Assembly: GCA_038530285.1 (NCBI GenBank)
Contig: JBCBCY010000006.1
Span: 115,623 to 179,622, forward strand
Length of the DNA stretch: 64,000 nucleotides
Origin: JASJAR01 sp038530285
GTDB taxonomy: Bacteria > Pseudomonadota > Alphaproteobacteria > Rhodobacterales > Rhodobacteraceae
Direction of reading: 5' to 3'
Each line of letters begins with the position of its first letter. Position 1 is the stretch's first letter. Of the stretch, positions 50,456-59,991 are shown piece after piece. The position numbers were made by a program, and so were the translations under genes. Below the pieces are notes generated by a model, which was not told the DNA's origin, ran no database searches, and worked only from the letters and a program-made list of their open reading frames with translations.

Positions 50456-51881
50456 GGGCGGCAGCTGCGGTTGCGGCCCAGCTTTCGATGCCAAAAAGGT
50501 TCACGACACCGACGACCATCGCCAGGGCCGAGGCCATCAGAAAGCCCCAGAGCACGGGATGGGTGCCCTTGTCGACGGGCTCGGTTTCGGCCCCGAAATA
50601 CATGAAATAGACAATCCGCAGATAGTAAAACGCACCGATCACAGATGCGATCACGCCAAGCACCGCAAGCCATGTCAGCCCTGCATCAACCGCGGCCAAA
50701 AGTACGGTGTATTTCGCGAAGAAGCCGACCATCGGCGGCACACCGGCCAGCGAGAACAAAAGGATCAACATCGCCAGGGCCCGGGTCGAATCCGTCCGCG
50801 AAAACTGGTTCAGGGCAGAAATGTCCGTGACCGGGCGGCCATCGCGTTCCATCGACAAGATGAACGCAAAGGTGCCGATGTTCATCGTCACATAGATCGC
50901 CATATAGACCAGCATCGCCTGCACACCGGTTTCAGTCCCCGCCGCCAGCCCCATCAGCGCATAGCCCATGTGGGCGATCGAACTATAGGCCATGAGCCGC
51001 TTGATATTGGTCTGGCCGATGGCCGCAACGGCCCCGAGAAACATCGAGATCACCGACAAAAGGGCGAGGATCTGCTGCCAGTCCGACACGATGCCCCCAA
51101 AGGCGTCATGCACCACGCGCGCAAACAGCGCCATCGCTGCCATCTTCGGGGCTGTGGCGAAAAACGCGGTGACCGGCGTGGGTGAGCCTTCGTAGACATC
51201 CGGCGTCCACATATGAAATGGCGCGGCGGACACCTTGAACGCAAGCCCGGCCAGAATGAACACCAGCCCGAAGATCAACCCGATGGGGGTATCGCCGCGT
51301 GCGGCCTCAACGATGCCGGCAAAGCTTGTCGTGCCCGCAAAGCCGTAGGTCAGCGATGCGCCGTAAAGCAACAGGCCCGACGAGAGCGCACCCAGGACGA
51401 AGTACTTCAGCCCCGCTTCTGTCGAGCGGACGGAATCCCGGCGCAAGGATGCCACGACGTAAAGCGCGAGCGACTGCAGCTCAAGCCCCATGTAAAGCGC
51501 GATAAGGTCGCCCGCCGACACCATGACCATCATGCCGATGGCCGCAAGGGTGACGAGGATCGGATACTCAAACCGCAACAGATCACGGCGCGCCATGTAG
51601 CTCTCAGACATCAACAATATCGCAGCCGCCGACAGCAAGATCGTGACCTTGGCGAACCGACCAAAGGCGTCGTCGATGAACATGCCGCCAAAGGCCACGG
51701 TCGTGCCATCGCCGTTGAAGGCGATCCACAAGCCGACGGCCACCAGAACGGCGGATGTTGCCCAAAGCATCTTCGGGGCAATCTTGTCCTGGCCTGCAAA
51801 GGCGCCGACCAAAAGCCCCACCATCGACAGAACGGCCAGCACGAATTCAGGCAGGATCGCTTGGAAATCTGCAGCGGTCAT
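50445..51881 (-). CDS. nuoN: NADH-quinone oxidoreductase subunit N
   Basis: 478 residues and about 14 membrane helices. The antiporter-like core shows FVLGALSSGLLLYGASLTYG, AFKVSAAPFHMWTPDVYEGS and IGQTNIKRLMAYSSIAHMGY, with the proton-channel Lys and Glu. The start at 51881 (MTAADFQAI) follows nuoM by 4 bases. It is the last nuo gene of the cluster and leads into birA. Confidence 0.97.
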   Translation of the reverse strand: MTAADFQAILPEFVLAVLSMVGLLVGAFAGQDKIAPKMLWATSAVLVAVGLWIAFNGDGTTVAFGGMFIDDAFGRFAKVTILLSAAAILLMSESYMARRDLLRFEYPILVTLAAIGMMVMVSAGDLIALYMGLELQSLALYVVASLRRDSVRSTEAGLKYFVLGALSSGLLLYGASLTYGFAGTTSFAGIVEAARGDTPIGLIFGLVFILAGLAFKVSAAPFHMWTPDVYEGSPTPVTAFFATAPKMAAMALFARVVHDAFGGIVSDWQQILALLSVISMFLGAVAAIGQTNIKRLMAYSSIAHMGYALMGLAAGTETGVQAMLVYMAIYVTMNIGTFAFILSMERDGRPVTDISALNQFSRTDSTRALAMLILLFSLAGVPPMVGFFAKYTVLLAAVDAGLTWLAVLGVIASVIGAFYYLRIVYFMYFGAETEPVDKGTHPVLWGFLMASALAMVVGVVNLFGIESWAATAAAALVN

Positions 51882-51885
51882 GCGT

Positions 51886-53427
51886 CTACCTCGCGGCCAG
51901 TTGTGTGTCACCGCCAGCGGCCAGGGCGGCGGTGTAATCGTTCAAAAGCGCAGACACCGCAGGGCCGGTCACATCGAGGATCAGTGCGGGATAGACGCCC
52001 AGAAGAAGTGTCATGACCACCAATGGCGCAAAGATGAACCGTTCTCGCGGCGTCATGTCGGTGATCGATTTCAGGCTTTCCTTGATCAGATCGCCCATCA
52101 CCACGCGGCGGTACAGCCACAGCGCATAGGCCGCCGACAGGATCACGCCCGTCGCGGCCACCGCCGTCACCCAAGTGTTGGCCTTGAACATGCCCATCAA
52201 CGTCAGGAATTCGCCCACGAAACCCGACGTGCCCGGCAGGCCGACATTGGCCATCGTGAACAGCATGAAGATCAGCGCATAGGCCGGCATCCGGTTCACC
52301 AGACCGCCGTAAGCGTCAATCTCGCGCGTGTGCATCCGGTCGTAGATCACGCCGACACACAAAAACAACGCGCCCGAGATAAACCCGTGGCTGATCATCT
52401 GGAAAATCGCGCCATCAAGGCCCTGCTGATTGGCCGCGAAAATCCCCGCCGTCACAAAACCCATATGCGCGACCGATGAATAGGCGATCAGCTTTTTCAT
52501 GTCTTCCTGCATCAGTGCGACGAGCGAGGCGTAGACAATCGCAATGGCTGAAAGCCACAGCACGAAATCGGCCAGAAGGTCGGATGCGATCGGGAACATC
52601 GGCAGGTTGAACCGCAAAAACCCGTAGCCGCCGAGCTTCAGCAAGATCGCCGCCAGGACGACCGAGCCTGCCGTGGGCGCTTGGACGTGGGCATCGGGCA
52701 GCCAGGTGTGGACCGGCCACATCGGCATCTTCACCGCAAAAGACGCGAAGAACGCCAAGAACAAGAGCGTTTGCATGCCGCCCACCACCTGCCAGCCGGC
52801 GATATCCAGCGTGCCGGATGCAAAGGTATGGTCGTTCAACATGAAGGCGATATCGGTTGTGCCCGCGTCGACGAACATCGCGATCATCGCCACCAGCATC
52901 AGGACCGAGCCGAGGAAGGTATAAAGGAAGAACTTGAAGGACGCATAGATCCGGTCCTTGCCACCCCAGATGCCGATGATCAGGAACATCGGGATCAAAC
53001 CGCCTTCGAAGAACAGGTAGAACAGCACCAGATCAAGCGCGCAGAACACGCCCAGCATCAGCGTTTCCAGAACCAGAAACGCGATCATGTATTCCTTCAC
53101 CCGGTGGGTGACATCCCAGCACGCCAGGATCGTCAGCGGCATCAGGAACGTCGTCAGCAGCACAAACAGCACGCTGATCCCATCAACGCCAAGTTTGTAG
53201 GTCAGCCCGAGGATCCATTCGCGTTCTTCCACCAGTTGGAAATCCGTGTTTGACGGGTCGAAATCCACCAGAATGAACAGCGAAGCGATAAAGGTCGCGG
53301 TGGTCGCCGTCAGCGCGAGCCATTTGGCGTTTTGGTGGGCGGCCGGCTCATCCCCACGCAGAAACAGTCCCATGATCAGGGCCGCGACCGAGGGCAGGAA
53401 GATGATGATCGACAGAAGGTTGGCCAT
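51886..53427 (-). CDS. nuoM: NADH-quinone oxidoreductase subunit M
   Basis: 513 residues. Antiporter-like subunit with KLGVDGISVLFVLLTTFLMP, the conserved Glu segment FLVLETLMLGVFCALDLVLF, FAVKMPMWPVHTWLPDAHVQ and LIAYSSVAHMGFV. It pumps protons in the membrane arm. It abuts nuoL with one shared base and nuoN with four bases between. Confidence 0.98.
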   Translation of the reverse strand: MANLLSIIIFLPSVAALIMGLFLRGDEPAAHQNAKWLALTATTATFIASLFILVDFDPSNTDFQLVEEREWILGLTYKLGVDGISVLFVLLTTFLMPLTILACWDVTHRVKEYMIAFLVLETLMLGVFCALDLVLFYLFFEGGLIPMFLIIGIWGGKDRIYASFKFFLYTFLGSVLMLVAMIAMFVDAGTTDIAFMLNDHTFASGTLDIAGWQVVGGMQTLLFLAFFASFAVKMPMWPVHTWLPDAHVQAPTAGSVVLAAILLKLGGYGFLRFNLPMFPIASDLLADFVLWLSAIAIVYASLVALMQEDMKKLIAYSSVAHMGFVTAGIFAANQQGLDGAIFQMISHGFISGALFLCVGVIYDRMHTREIDAYGGLVNRMPAYALIFMLFTMANVGLPGTSGFVGEFLTLMGMFKANTWVTAVAATGVILSAAYALWLYRRVVMGDLIKESLKSITDMTPRERFIFAPLVVMTLLLGVYPALILDVTGPAVSALLNDYTAALAAGGDTQLAAR

Positions 53428-55559
53428 TATTCAGCCCCTCCCGCGATGGTCATCCAGGTGATCAGCACCGCGATCCCGATCACCATCGCGAAGACATAGG
53501 TGAAAATATAGCCCGATTGCGCCCGGCCCGCGAGCCGGGTGAAAAACGGCACAATCCCCAATGCAAGCCCGTTGATGCCCCCGTCGATCACGCCGCCGTC
53601 GCCGCGTTTCCACAAGAACCGACCCAGCCACATCGCAGGTTTGACGAAGAGAAAATCGTAGATTTCGTCGATGTACCATTTGTTCAAAAGGAACAGATAC
53701 AAGGGCCGCTGGTTCCGGGCCAGGGCTTCGGGCAACGCGGGGTTCTTGATGTAGAACCACCAGGCCATCGCCAGGCCGATCAGCATGGCCACGAAGGGCG
53801 CGGTCTTCACCCATTTGGGTGCGTTATGCGCGTCATCGAGCACGTGATTTTCCGGGTGGGTGTAAATCGCCCCTGCCCCTTGGGTCCAGCCGATCTGGGC
53901 CGGGTCGTCGGCATGGTCGTCGCCGTGATCCTCCTCCGCCTTCGCCTCGCTATGACCCGCTTCGGCATGGGCGGGCACACCGTAAAAACGGTTGACCGTG
54001 TTGTGATCGCCAAAGAAGCTTTGGAACCAGATCATGCCCGCAAAAATCGCCCCAAGCGCCAGGACGCCCAAGGGGATCAGCATCACGACCGGGCTTTCAT
54101 GGGCGTGTTCGTGGGTGTGTTTGTCGCCACGCGGCTTGCCATAGAAGGTCAGGAACATCAGCCGCCAGGAATAGAAACTGGTGAAGACCGCCGCGATGAT
54201 CAAAAGCCAGAACGCATAGGTGGTGAAGGCCCCGTTTGCGGCCCAGGCGCTTTCGATGATCGCATCTTTTGACAAAAAGCCTGCAAAGCCCAATGGCGTG
54301 CCCACATACCCCGACCCAACCGTGAACAGCGCCGCTGGAATGCCAACGCCCGTGATCGCCAGCGTGCCGATCATCATCGCCCAGAACGTATAGGGCATCT
54401 TGTGGCGCAGCCCGCCGTAGTTCCGCATGTCCTGTTCGTGGTGCATCCCGTGAATGACCGAACCCGCGCCCAGAAACAGCATCGCCTTGAAAAACGCGTG
54501 CGTGAACAGATGGAACATCGCGGCAGTGTAGACGCCCGTGCCTGCGGCCACGAACATGTAGCCCAGCTGCGAACAGGTCGAATAGGCGATTACCCGTTTG
54601 ATGTCGTTTTGTACCAGCCCCACGGTGGCGGCGAAAAACGCGGTGGTCGCCCCAAGGAACACCACGAACGTCGTGGCACCGGGCGCGAATTCCATGATGG
54701 GCGACATCCGGCACACCAGGAAGACACCGGCCGTGACCATGGTCGCGGCATGGATCAGCGCAGACACGGGTGTGGGGCCTTCCATCGCGTCAGGCAACCA
54801 GGTGTGCAGGATCAGCTGGGCCGATTTGCCCATGGCACCCACGAACAGCAAAAACGCGATCAGTTCGGCGGCATTCCAGGACTGCCACAGGAAGCTGATT
54901 TCAGTCGCGGCAAGCTCAGGACCTGCGGCAAAGATCACGTCGAAATTGATCGAATCCGTCAGGAAGAACAGCGCGAAAATCCCCAGCGCGAAGCCGAAGT
55001 CACCCACACGGTTGACGATGAATGCCTTCATCGCAGCAGCATTGGCACTTGGTTTACGGAAGTAGAACCCAATCAGCAGGTAGGACGCCAATCCCACGCC
55101 TTCCCAGCCGAAAAACATCTGCACCAGGTTGTCGGCTGTGACCAGCATCAGCATCGCGAAGGTGAAAAGCGACAGATAGGCAAAGAACCGTGGCCGGTAG
55201 CTTTCGCCATCGCGGAACTGGTCGTCATGGGCCATGTAGCCCATGGAATATAGGTGCACCAGGGCCGAGACGGTGGTGATCACGATCAGCATGATCGCGG
55301 TTAGCCGGTCGAGCCGGATCGCCCAATCGGTTTGCAGGCAGCCTGTGTCCCCGCCCAGATGGCAGCTGTCGATGAACCGCAGGATCTGGATCTGCTCGGT
55401 CACCCCGTCAAAGGTCAAAAACACGATCCACGACAGCAAGGCCGATAGCATCAACAGCCCCGTGGCCACCCATTGCGCGGCCATATCCCCGATCATCCGG
55501 TGCCCGAAGCCCGCGATGATGGCGCCGACCAGAGGCGCGAAGAGAAGGATCGTCTCCAT
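53427..55559 (-). CDS. nuoL: NADH-quinone oxidoreductase subunit L
   Basis: 710 residues, the largest antiporter-like subunit, with the lateral helix at the C-terminus. Core motifs are FFGWEGVGLASYLLIGFY, ILHTWLPDAMEGPTPVSALI and RVIAYSTCSQLGYMF. Two loops are unusually His/Asp-rich (KHTHEHAHES and HSEAKAEEDHGDDHAD), as is common in NuoL of alphaproteobacteria. It follows nuoK by 6 bases. Confidence 0.98.
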   Translation of the reverse strand: METILLFAPLVGAIIAGFGHRMIGDMAAQWVATGLLMLSALLSWIVFLTFDGVTEQIQILRFIDSCHLGGDTGCLQTDWAIRLDRLTAIMLIVITTVSALVHLYSMGYMAHDDQFRDGESYRPRFFAYLSLFTFAMLMLVTADNLVQMFFGWEGVGLASYLLIGFYFRKPSANAAAMKAFIVNRVGDFGFALGIFALFFLTDSINFDVIFAAGPELAATEISFLWQSWNAAELIAFLLFVGAMGKSAQLILHTWLPDAMEGPTPVSALIHAATMVTAGVFLVCRMSPIMEFAPGATTFVVFLGATTAFFAATVGLVQNDIKRVIAYSTCSQLGYMFVAAGTGVYTAAMFHLFTHAFFKAMLFLGAGSVIHGMHHEQDMRNYGGLRHKMPYTFWAMMIGTLAITGVGIPAALFTVGSGYVGTPLGFAGFLSKDAIIESAWAANGAFTTYAFWLLIIAAVFTSFYSWRLMFLTFYGKPRGDKHTHEHAHESPVVMLIPLGVLALGAIFAGMIWFQSFFGDHNTVNRFYGVPAHAEAGHSEAKAEEDHGDDHADDPAQIGWTQGAGAIYTHPENHVLDDAHNAPKWVKTAPFVAMLIGLAMAWWFYIKNPALPEALARNQRPLYLFLLNKWYIDEIYDFLFVKPAMWLGRFLWKRGDGGVIDGGINGLALGIVPFFTRLAGRAQSGYIFTYVFAMVIGIAVLITWMTIAGGAE

Positions 55560-55565
55560 GGCCGG

Positions 55566-55871
55566 TTAGCCCTTCATGTTGTTGACGTCTTCGACGTCAA
55601 TCGACCCGCGGGTGCGGAAGAAACAGACAAGGATGGCCAGGCCGATGGCAGCCTCGGCGGCGGCGACGGTCAGCACGAACAGGGTGAAGACCTGGCCCGT
55701 CAAATCGCCCAGAAACGCTGAAAACGCGACCAGGTTGATGTTGACCGCCAGCAAGATCAGCTCGATCGACATCAACAGGATGATCACGTTCTTGCGGTTC
55801 AAGAACAGCCCGAAAATACCGATGACAAACAGGGCTGCCGCGACCGACAGGTAATGCTCAATCCCGATCAT
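55566..55871 (-). CDS. nuoK: NADH-quinone oxidoreductase subunit K
   Basis: 101 residues with three membrane helices: IEHYLSVAAALFVIGIFGLF, IILLMSIELILLAVNINLVAF (with the conserved Glu) and LTVAAAEAAIGLAILVCFF. The start at 55871 is the family start MIGIEHYL. Its ATG shares an ATGA with the stop of the 32-codon gene upstream, rather than with nuoJ as is usual. Confidence 0.97.
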   Translation of the reverse strand: MIGIEHYLSVAAALFVIGIFGLFLNRKNVIILLMSIELILLAVNINLVAFSAFLGDLTGQVFTLFVLTVAAAEAAIGLAILVCFFRTRGSIDVEDVNNMKG

Positions 55872-55966
55872 TTCGTCTTCTTCGCCTTTCGACGCTCCCA
55901 CAGCCACACCAGCAAGATCGGTGAGGCGATCAGCACATGCGCCGCGATATACCCAAGGACGTTCAT
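55868..55966 (-). CDS. 32-residue single-helix membrane microprotein in nuo operon
   Basis: The reading frame codes for MNVLGYIAAHVLIASPILLV, then WLWERRKAKKTK: one membrane helix with a basic tail, which by the positive-inside rule faces the cytoplasm. Its ATG shares an ATGA with the stop of the 55963-56421 gene, and its TGA shares an ATGA with the nuoK start, so it is locked into the translation of the nuo operon on both sides. It is shorter than common annotation cut-offs. A small accessory subunit of complex I is an attractive idea, not shown. Confidence 0.7.
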   Translation of the reverse strand: MNVLGYIAAHVLIASPILLVWLWERRKAKKTK

Positions 55967-56421
55967 TGCCCAGCCCGGAATGGAAAACGATTGCCGCGGT
56001 CGTCAGGATAAAGCGCCGCGCAGGCGCAGGGTTCATCGCGCAAGGTAGAACGTTCGACGGGCACGCGGGCGCCTTCCAAGGCGCCTTGCGCGCGGTCGAG
56101 GTTCAAAAACGCCACCGATCCCGCCAGCAAGGTCTGCAACGCTTGGCCTGCCTGGGCGCGCCGGTCATAAGGGATGATCTCGCTCATCCCGCGCGACATC
56201 ATCCGTGCGGTCAGCGCGTCGCCGGTCTGGCAATCGACCATGTGCAAATCATCCGCCGCGCCTTCGTTCGTCCACCGTTGCCCCCAGAGGACCAACCCAC
56301 CGGTCAGATCGGTATGGCCGTATTCTTCGCCGTGGATGGCCACGGGGCGGGTGCAGGCCTCAAGCGTGAGGGCCGAGGCCTGGCCTGCCAAAAGGCTGAA
56401 AAGAAGGGCGAAGCGGATCAC
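55963..56421 (-). CDS. Secreted hypothetical protein between nuoJ and nuoK
   Basis: 152 residues with the signal peptide MIRFALLFSLLAGQASA. The mature part has several Cys (LEACTRPV, VDCQTGD, EPCACAALY) that could form disulfides in the periplasm, and segments LVLWGQRWTNEG and SEIIPYDRRAQAG. No family name can be given. It overlaps nuoJ by ATGA and the 32-codon gene by ATGA, so it is an integral part of the nuo operon. Confidence 0.8.
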   Translation of the reverse strand: MIRFALLFSLLAGQASALTLEACTRPVAIHGEEYGHTDLTGGLVLWGQRWTNEGAADDLHMVDCQTGDALTARMMSRGMSEIIPYDRRAQAGQALQTLLAGSVAFLNLDRAQGALEGARVPVERSTLRDEPCACAALYPDDRGNRFPFRAGQ

Positions 56422-57032
56422 AGGCCCTGCCCCGGTTTGACGTCTTTCAATTCCATCGCCTTGGCCGGGTCGCGGTACATCTGGGCCAGCACGTCCTGGC
56501 GTTTGACATCCGTGCGGTGCCGCAGGGTCAGGACAATCGCGCCAATCATCGCCACCAGAAGGATCAGCCCCGACAGCTGAAACAACAGCAGGTAATCGTC
56601 ATAAACGATCTGGCCCAGGGCCTGGGTGTTGTGCACGTCGGTCGTTTCAATATCGGTCAGCGTGCCAGCAAGGGCGACGCCATCGGCCGATTGCCAGACT
56701 CCAAAGGCCAGACCCAGTTGCATCAGGATCACCACGCCGATCAGCAGCGCAAGCGGGATGTATTTGGCCATTTCCGCCTTCAACTCGGCGAAATCCACAT
56801 CTAGCATCATCACAACGAACAAAAACAGCACCGCGACCGCGCCCACGTAGACGATGATCAACAGCATCGCGACGAATTCCGCACCCACCAGCACGAACAA
56901 GCCGGCCGCCGACAGGAACGCCAGGATCAACCACAGCACCGAATGGACCGGGTTGCGGCTGATCACCGTAAAGAGCCCGCCACTGAGCAGGGTGATCGCA
57001 AACAGATAAAACGCCAGGGCCGCAGGGGTCAT
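56418..57032 (-). CDS. nuoJ: NADH-quinone oxidoreductase subunit J
   Basis: 204 residues with five membrane helices. NPVHSVLWLILAFLSAAGLF and the pi-bulge helix LLIIVYVGAVAVLFLFVVMML are diagnostic of NuoJ, near the quinone-coupled proton path. It overlaps the CMD-family gene upstream and the secreted protein gene downstream by ATGA junctions. Confidence 0.97.
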   Translation of the reverse strand: MTPAALAFYLFAITLLSGGLFTVISRNPVHSVLWLILAFLSAAGLFVLVGAEFVAMLLIIVYVGAVAVLFLFVVMMLDVDFAELKAEMAKYIPLALLIGVVILMQLGLAFGVWQSADGVALAGTLTDIETTDVHNTQALGQIVYDDYLLLFQLSGLILLVAMIGAIVLTLRHRTDVKRQDVLAQMYRDPAKAMELKDVKPGQGL

Positions 57033-57439
57033 TCGTCACTCTCCTCAGGCGCGCCATCGAGCACGTCGCCCGCCAATTCCATGGCTTTCGTCATTGCCGG
57101 CACACCGCCGAACATGCCCGCCAACCCGATGGTTTCGGCAATTTCGCGGTGGCTCGCGCCCGCTTCGACCGCATGGCGCACAGTGACGCGGATTTGCGCG
57201 TCGGCCTGGGCGCCCATGATCGTCAGCGCATTCAGTGTCAGAAGCATTTTCGTTTTGGCATCAAGACCTTCAGGGTTGAAGGTCTTGCCCATCATCGCTT
57301 CCATCACGTCCTTGGGCATCGTCGGCCAAAGCGCTTCAAACCCCTTGGGCGTGAAGCTTTCCAGGGCCGGATTGATGGCGCGCGCCCAGTCCTGGCTGGC
57401 GCGCATCATGTCGGCAAAGGGGTTTGGGATATCGCTCAT
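57029..57439 (-). CDS. Carboxymuconolactone decarboxylase / AhpD-like protein
   Basis: 136 residues, all helical. LLTLNALTIMGAQADAQIRV and VRHAVEAGASHREIAETIGL match the CMD fold; the peroxidase CxxC of AhpD is not present, so peroxidase activity is unlikely. It lies between nuoI and nuoJ with ATGA overlaps on both sides, an arrangement that suggests co-expression with complex I. Function unknown. Confidence 0.88.
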   Translation of the reverse strand: MSDIPNPFADMMRASQDWARAINPALESFTPKGFEALWPTMPKDVMEAMMGKTFNPEGLDAKTKMLLTLNALTIMGAQADAQIRVTVRHAVEAGASHREIAETIGLAGMFGGVPAMTKAMELAGDVLDGAPEESDE

Positions 57440-58035
57440 CTGCGCATCTCCTCGATCTGGCGGACGAGGCTGGCAAAATTCTGGTTCATGTCGCGGCGCA
57501 GCCCTTCGACTTCTTGCGAAAGCGACAAGATCGCCTCGGCCACCTCATCGCGTGCCGGTGCGGGGCGGCGCGTCACAGACGCGGCCTGCGCGGCCTCGGG
57601 TGCGGCCTCGGGTGCGGCCTGGGCCGGGCGCGCGCCGGTGACCCGGTTCTGCAAGTCGGCCAGCGCTTTGATCCAGGCGGCATGGTCTTGCGGCCCCACA
57701 TCGGCCCAGCGGGTGGACAGTTCAGACGCCTTGGCGACGGCGGACAGAAGGTCCTTGGCTTCATCGATCAAGGCTTCTGCAGCGGCAGGATCGGCAGGTG
57801 CGGCGTCCTTGAAATGGCGCTGTGCATCCGGGCTACCGCGCCCCAAGGTGAAGGCCACGGCTTCGACCGCCGCAACCGCGCGCGCGGCAATGCCCGCCGA
57901 CAGGCGGTTGTTCGAAAAATCTTCCAGCGCGATCTGGATGGTGCTGCCGGCCAGAGAAAACCCCATTTCGCGGTAGGCCACAGCCCATTCGACCGCGTCG
58001 TCATTGTCAAAACTGTTTACACCGCGCACTGCCAT
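57436..58035 (-). CDS. DUF4259-like protein in nuo operon
   Basis: 199 residues. The N-terminal VRGVNSFDNDDAVEWAVAY fits the DUF4259 pattern (FxNDxAxxW). The middle is helical, followed by an Ala/Pro linker (APEAAPEAAQAAS) and a C-terminal coiled coil (ILSLSQEVEGLRRDMNQNF). It starts 3 bases after the nuoI stop. It is soluble and of unknown function; the coiled coil could mediate binding to another protein. Confidence 0.78.
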   Translation of the reverse strand: MAVRGVNSFDNDDAVEWAVAYREMGFSLAGSTIQIALEDFSNNRLSAGIAARAVAAVEAVAFTLGRGSPDAQRHFKDAAPADPAAAEALIDEAKDLLSAVAKASELSTRWADVGPQDHAAWIKALADLQNRVTGARPAQAAPEAAPEAAQAASVTRRPAPARDEVAEAILSLSQEVEGLRRDMNQNFASLVRQIEEMRR

Positions 58036-58038
58036 GGA

Positions 58039-58533
58039 TCACCTGTAGGGTGCGTCGATTTCAAGGTTGCGCGCGATCTGCGCTTCCCAGCGTTCGCCGT
58101 TATCAAGAAGCTTGTCTTTGTCATAAAACAGCTCCTCGCGGGTCTCGGCAGCAAACTCGAAGTTCGGCCCTTCGACGATGGCGTCAACCGGGCAAGCCTC
58201 CTGGCAGAACCCGCAGTAGATGCACTTGGTCATGTCGATGTCATACCGCGTGGTGCGGCGCGACCCGTCGGCGCGGGCTTCGGCATCAATGGTGATCGCT
58301 TGCGCGGGACAGACCGCTTCGCACAGCTTGCAGGCAATGCAGCGCTCTTCCCCGTTGGGATACCGCCGAAGCGCATGTTCGCCCCGGAACCGAGGGCTCA
58401 GCGGCCCCTTTTCATGGGGGTAGTTCAAGGTGGCTTTGGGCGCAAAGAAGTACTTAAACCCCAGCTTGAAGCCCTTCAGGAAGTCGACCAGCAGGAAATA
58501 CTTGCCTGCGCGGGTCCAGTCGATAGCGGTCAT
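58039..58533 (-). CDS. nuoI: NADH-quinone oxidoreductase subunit I
   Basis: 164 residues with two [4Fe-4S] sites, CIACKLCEAVCPAQAI and CIYCGFCQEACPVDAI, clusters N6a and N6b of the connecting arm. The N-terminal helix FLLVDFLKGFKLGFKYFF lies along the membrane. It overlaps the 58530-58949 gene by ATGA. Confidence 0.98.
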   Translation of the reverse strand: MTAIDWTRAGKYFLLVDFLKGFKLGFKYFFAPKATLNYPHEKGPLSPRFRGEHALRRYPNGEERCIACKLCEAVCPAQAITIDAEARADGSRRTTRYDIDMTKCIYCGFCQEACPVDAIVEGPNFEFAAETREELFYDKDKLLDNGERWEAQIARNLEIDAPYR

Positions 58534-58949
58534 GACACTTCACACTCCCCATTGGTGAGGTAGGCGATCACATTGCCGGTGTAGCGGCGCAGGACCGAAA
58601 ACTCCATTTCGTAGCTGATGGGCATGCCTTCGGCCATGTCGCCGATGTAGACGGCCCAAAGTTCATCTGCTGCGAAGGCCATCACCTCACCCGTTTCGCA
58701 AGCGCCGGTTTCGATCCGGTCGGACAATCCGTCGCGCAGCATGCTCAGCACCGTGACAATGGCGTAAGGCGCGTCGCGGTCGAACCGGTTGCCCCAGGCC
58801 GGTTCTATCCCGCCGAGCATATCAAGTGCGGCCTCGGGGCTGCAGAACTCAGTCCCCAGCGCATGATCTGCGCAATCGGTCAGCGCGAACACACCCGCCG
58901 AGGCCGGGGCGGCGAAGACCAAAGCTGCCAGGGTGAGCGGCGCGATCAT
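58530..58949 (-). CDS. Secreted hypothetical protein between nuoH and nuoI
   Basis: 139 residues. The signal peptide is MIAPLTLAALVFAAPASAG. The mature protein has four or five Cys (TDCADHALGTEFCSPEAAL, GACETGE, NGECEVS) and a central WGNRFDRDAPYAIVTVLSML. The ATG at 58949 is one base after the nuoH stop, and its own stop overlaps nuoI by ATGA. It is a second periplasmic protein bound into the nuo operon. No known family. Confidence 0.8.
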   Translation of the reverse strand: MIAPLTLAALVFAAPASAGVFALTDCADHALGTEFCSPEAALDMLGGIEPAWGNRFDRDAPYAIVTVLSMLRDGLSDRIETGACETGEVMAFAADELWAVYIGDMAEGMPISYEMEFSVLRRYTGNVIAYLTNGECEVS

Positions 58950-58950
58950 A

Positions 58951-59991
58951 TCAGCCCCCCACGGCCCAGCGGGCATAGGCCCCGCCCAGCAATTCAAAGC
59001 GCGCCAGGAAGGCCACGATCACCACCCAGCCCAGCGACAGGGGCAAAAACACCTTCCACCCTAGACGCATCAGCTGGTCATAACGGTAACGCGGCACGAT
59101 CGCCTTCACCATTGCAATCAAAAAGAAGAACACGCCCATCTTGGCGACCATCCACAACGCGCCATCGGGCAGGCCGGGAATGGGCGACAGCCAGCCGCCA
59201 AAAAACAGCAACGTCATCAACGCGCACATCAGGAAGATCGCGATATATTCGCCGGCCATGAACAGCAAAAACGGGGTTGAGGAATATTCAACCTGATAGC
59301 CCGCCACCAGCTCGCTTTCGGCTTCAGGCAGATCAAATGGCGGGCGGTTGGTCTCGGCCAGGGCCGACACGAAGAACAGCACGACCATCGGCAGATGCGG
59401 CAGCCAGTACCAGCCGAAAAGCCCATATCCTGTGTCCTGGGCGGCCACGATCGCGCCGAAGTTCATCGACCCCGTCGAGATGATGACCCCGATGATGATC
59501 AGCCCGATCGACACCTCGTAAGAGATCATTTGCGCCGCCGACCGAAGCGAGCCCAGGAAGGGGTATTTCGAATTCGACGCCCAGCCCCCCATGATCACGC
59601 CGTAGACTTCAAGCGACGAGATCGCGAAGACATACAGGATCGCCACATTCACATTCGCCAAAACCCAGGTTTCATTGAACGGGATCACCGCCCAGGCCAG
59701 CATCGCCAGCGAAAATGAAAGGACCGGCGCCAGAAAGAACACCGTCCGGTCAGCCCCCGCGGGCACGACGATTTCCTTCAAGACCAGTTTCAGCATATCG
59801 GCCAGCGATTGCAGCAACCCAAAGGCGCCCACCACGTTCGGGCCCCGGCGCATCTGGACAGCGGCCCAGATTTTCCGGTCGGCATAAAGAATGAAATAGG
59901 CCGACAACAACAGGAACACTGCCAACAACAGGCCCTGCGCCGTGATGAGCAGCACGATGCCCAAAGGGGTCGTCAGGAAATCAGCCATCAT
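58951..59991 (-). CDS. nuoH: NADH-quinone oxidoreductase subunit H
   Basis: 346 residues with eight membrane helices. Quinone-site loops are seen in MRRGPNVVGAFGLLQSLADM and ETNRPPFDLPEAESELVAGY, and VPRYRYDQLMRLGWKVFLPL lies near the C-terminus. It joins the peripheral and membrane arms of complex I. The start is one of two consecutive ATG codons at 59991; the stop of the small gene upstream overlaps the first. Confidence 0.98.
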   Translation of the reverse strand: MMADFLTTPLGIVLLITAQGLLLAVFLLLSAYFILYADRKIWAAVQMRRGPNVVGAFGLLQSLADMLKLVLKEIVVPAGADRTVFFLAPVLSFSLAMLAWAVIPFNETWVLANVNVAILYVFAISSLEVYGVIMGGWASNSKYPFLGSLRSAAQMISYEVSIGLIIIGVIISTGSMNFGAIVAAQDTGYGLFGWYWLPHLPMVVLFFVSALAETNRPPFDLPEAESELVAGYQVEYSSTPFLLFMAGEYIAIFLMCALMTLLFFGGWLSPIPGLPDGALWMVAKMGVFFFLIAMVKAIVPRYRYDQLMRLGWKVFLPLSLGWVVIVAFLARFELLGGAYARWAVGG

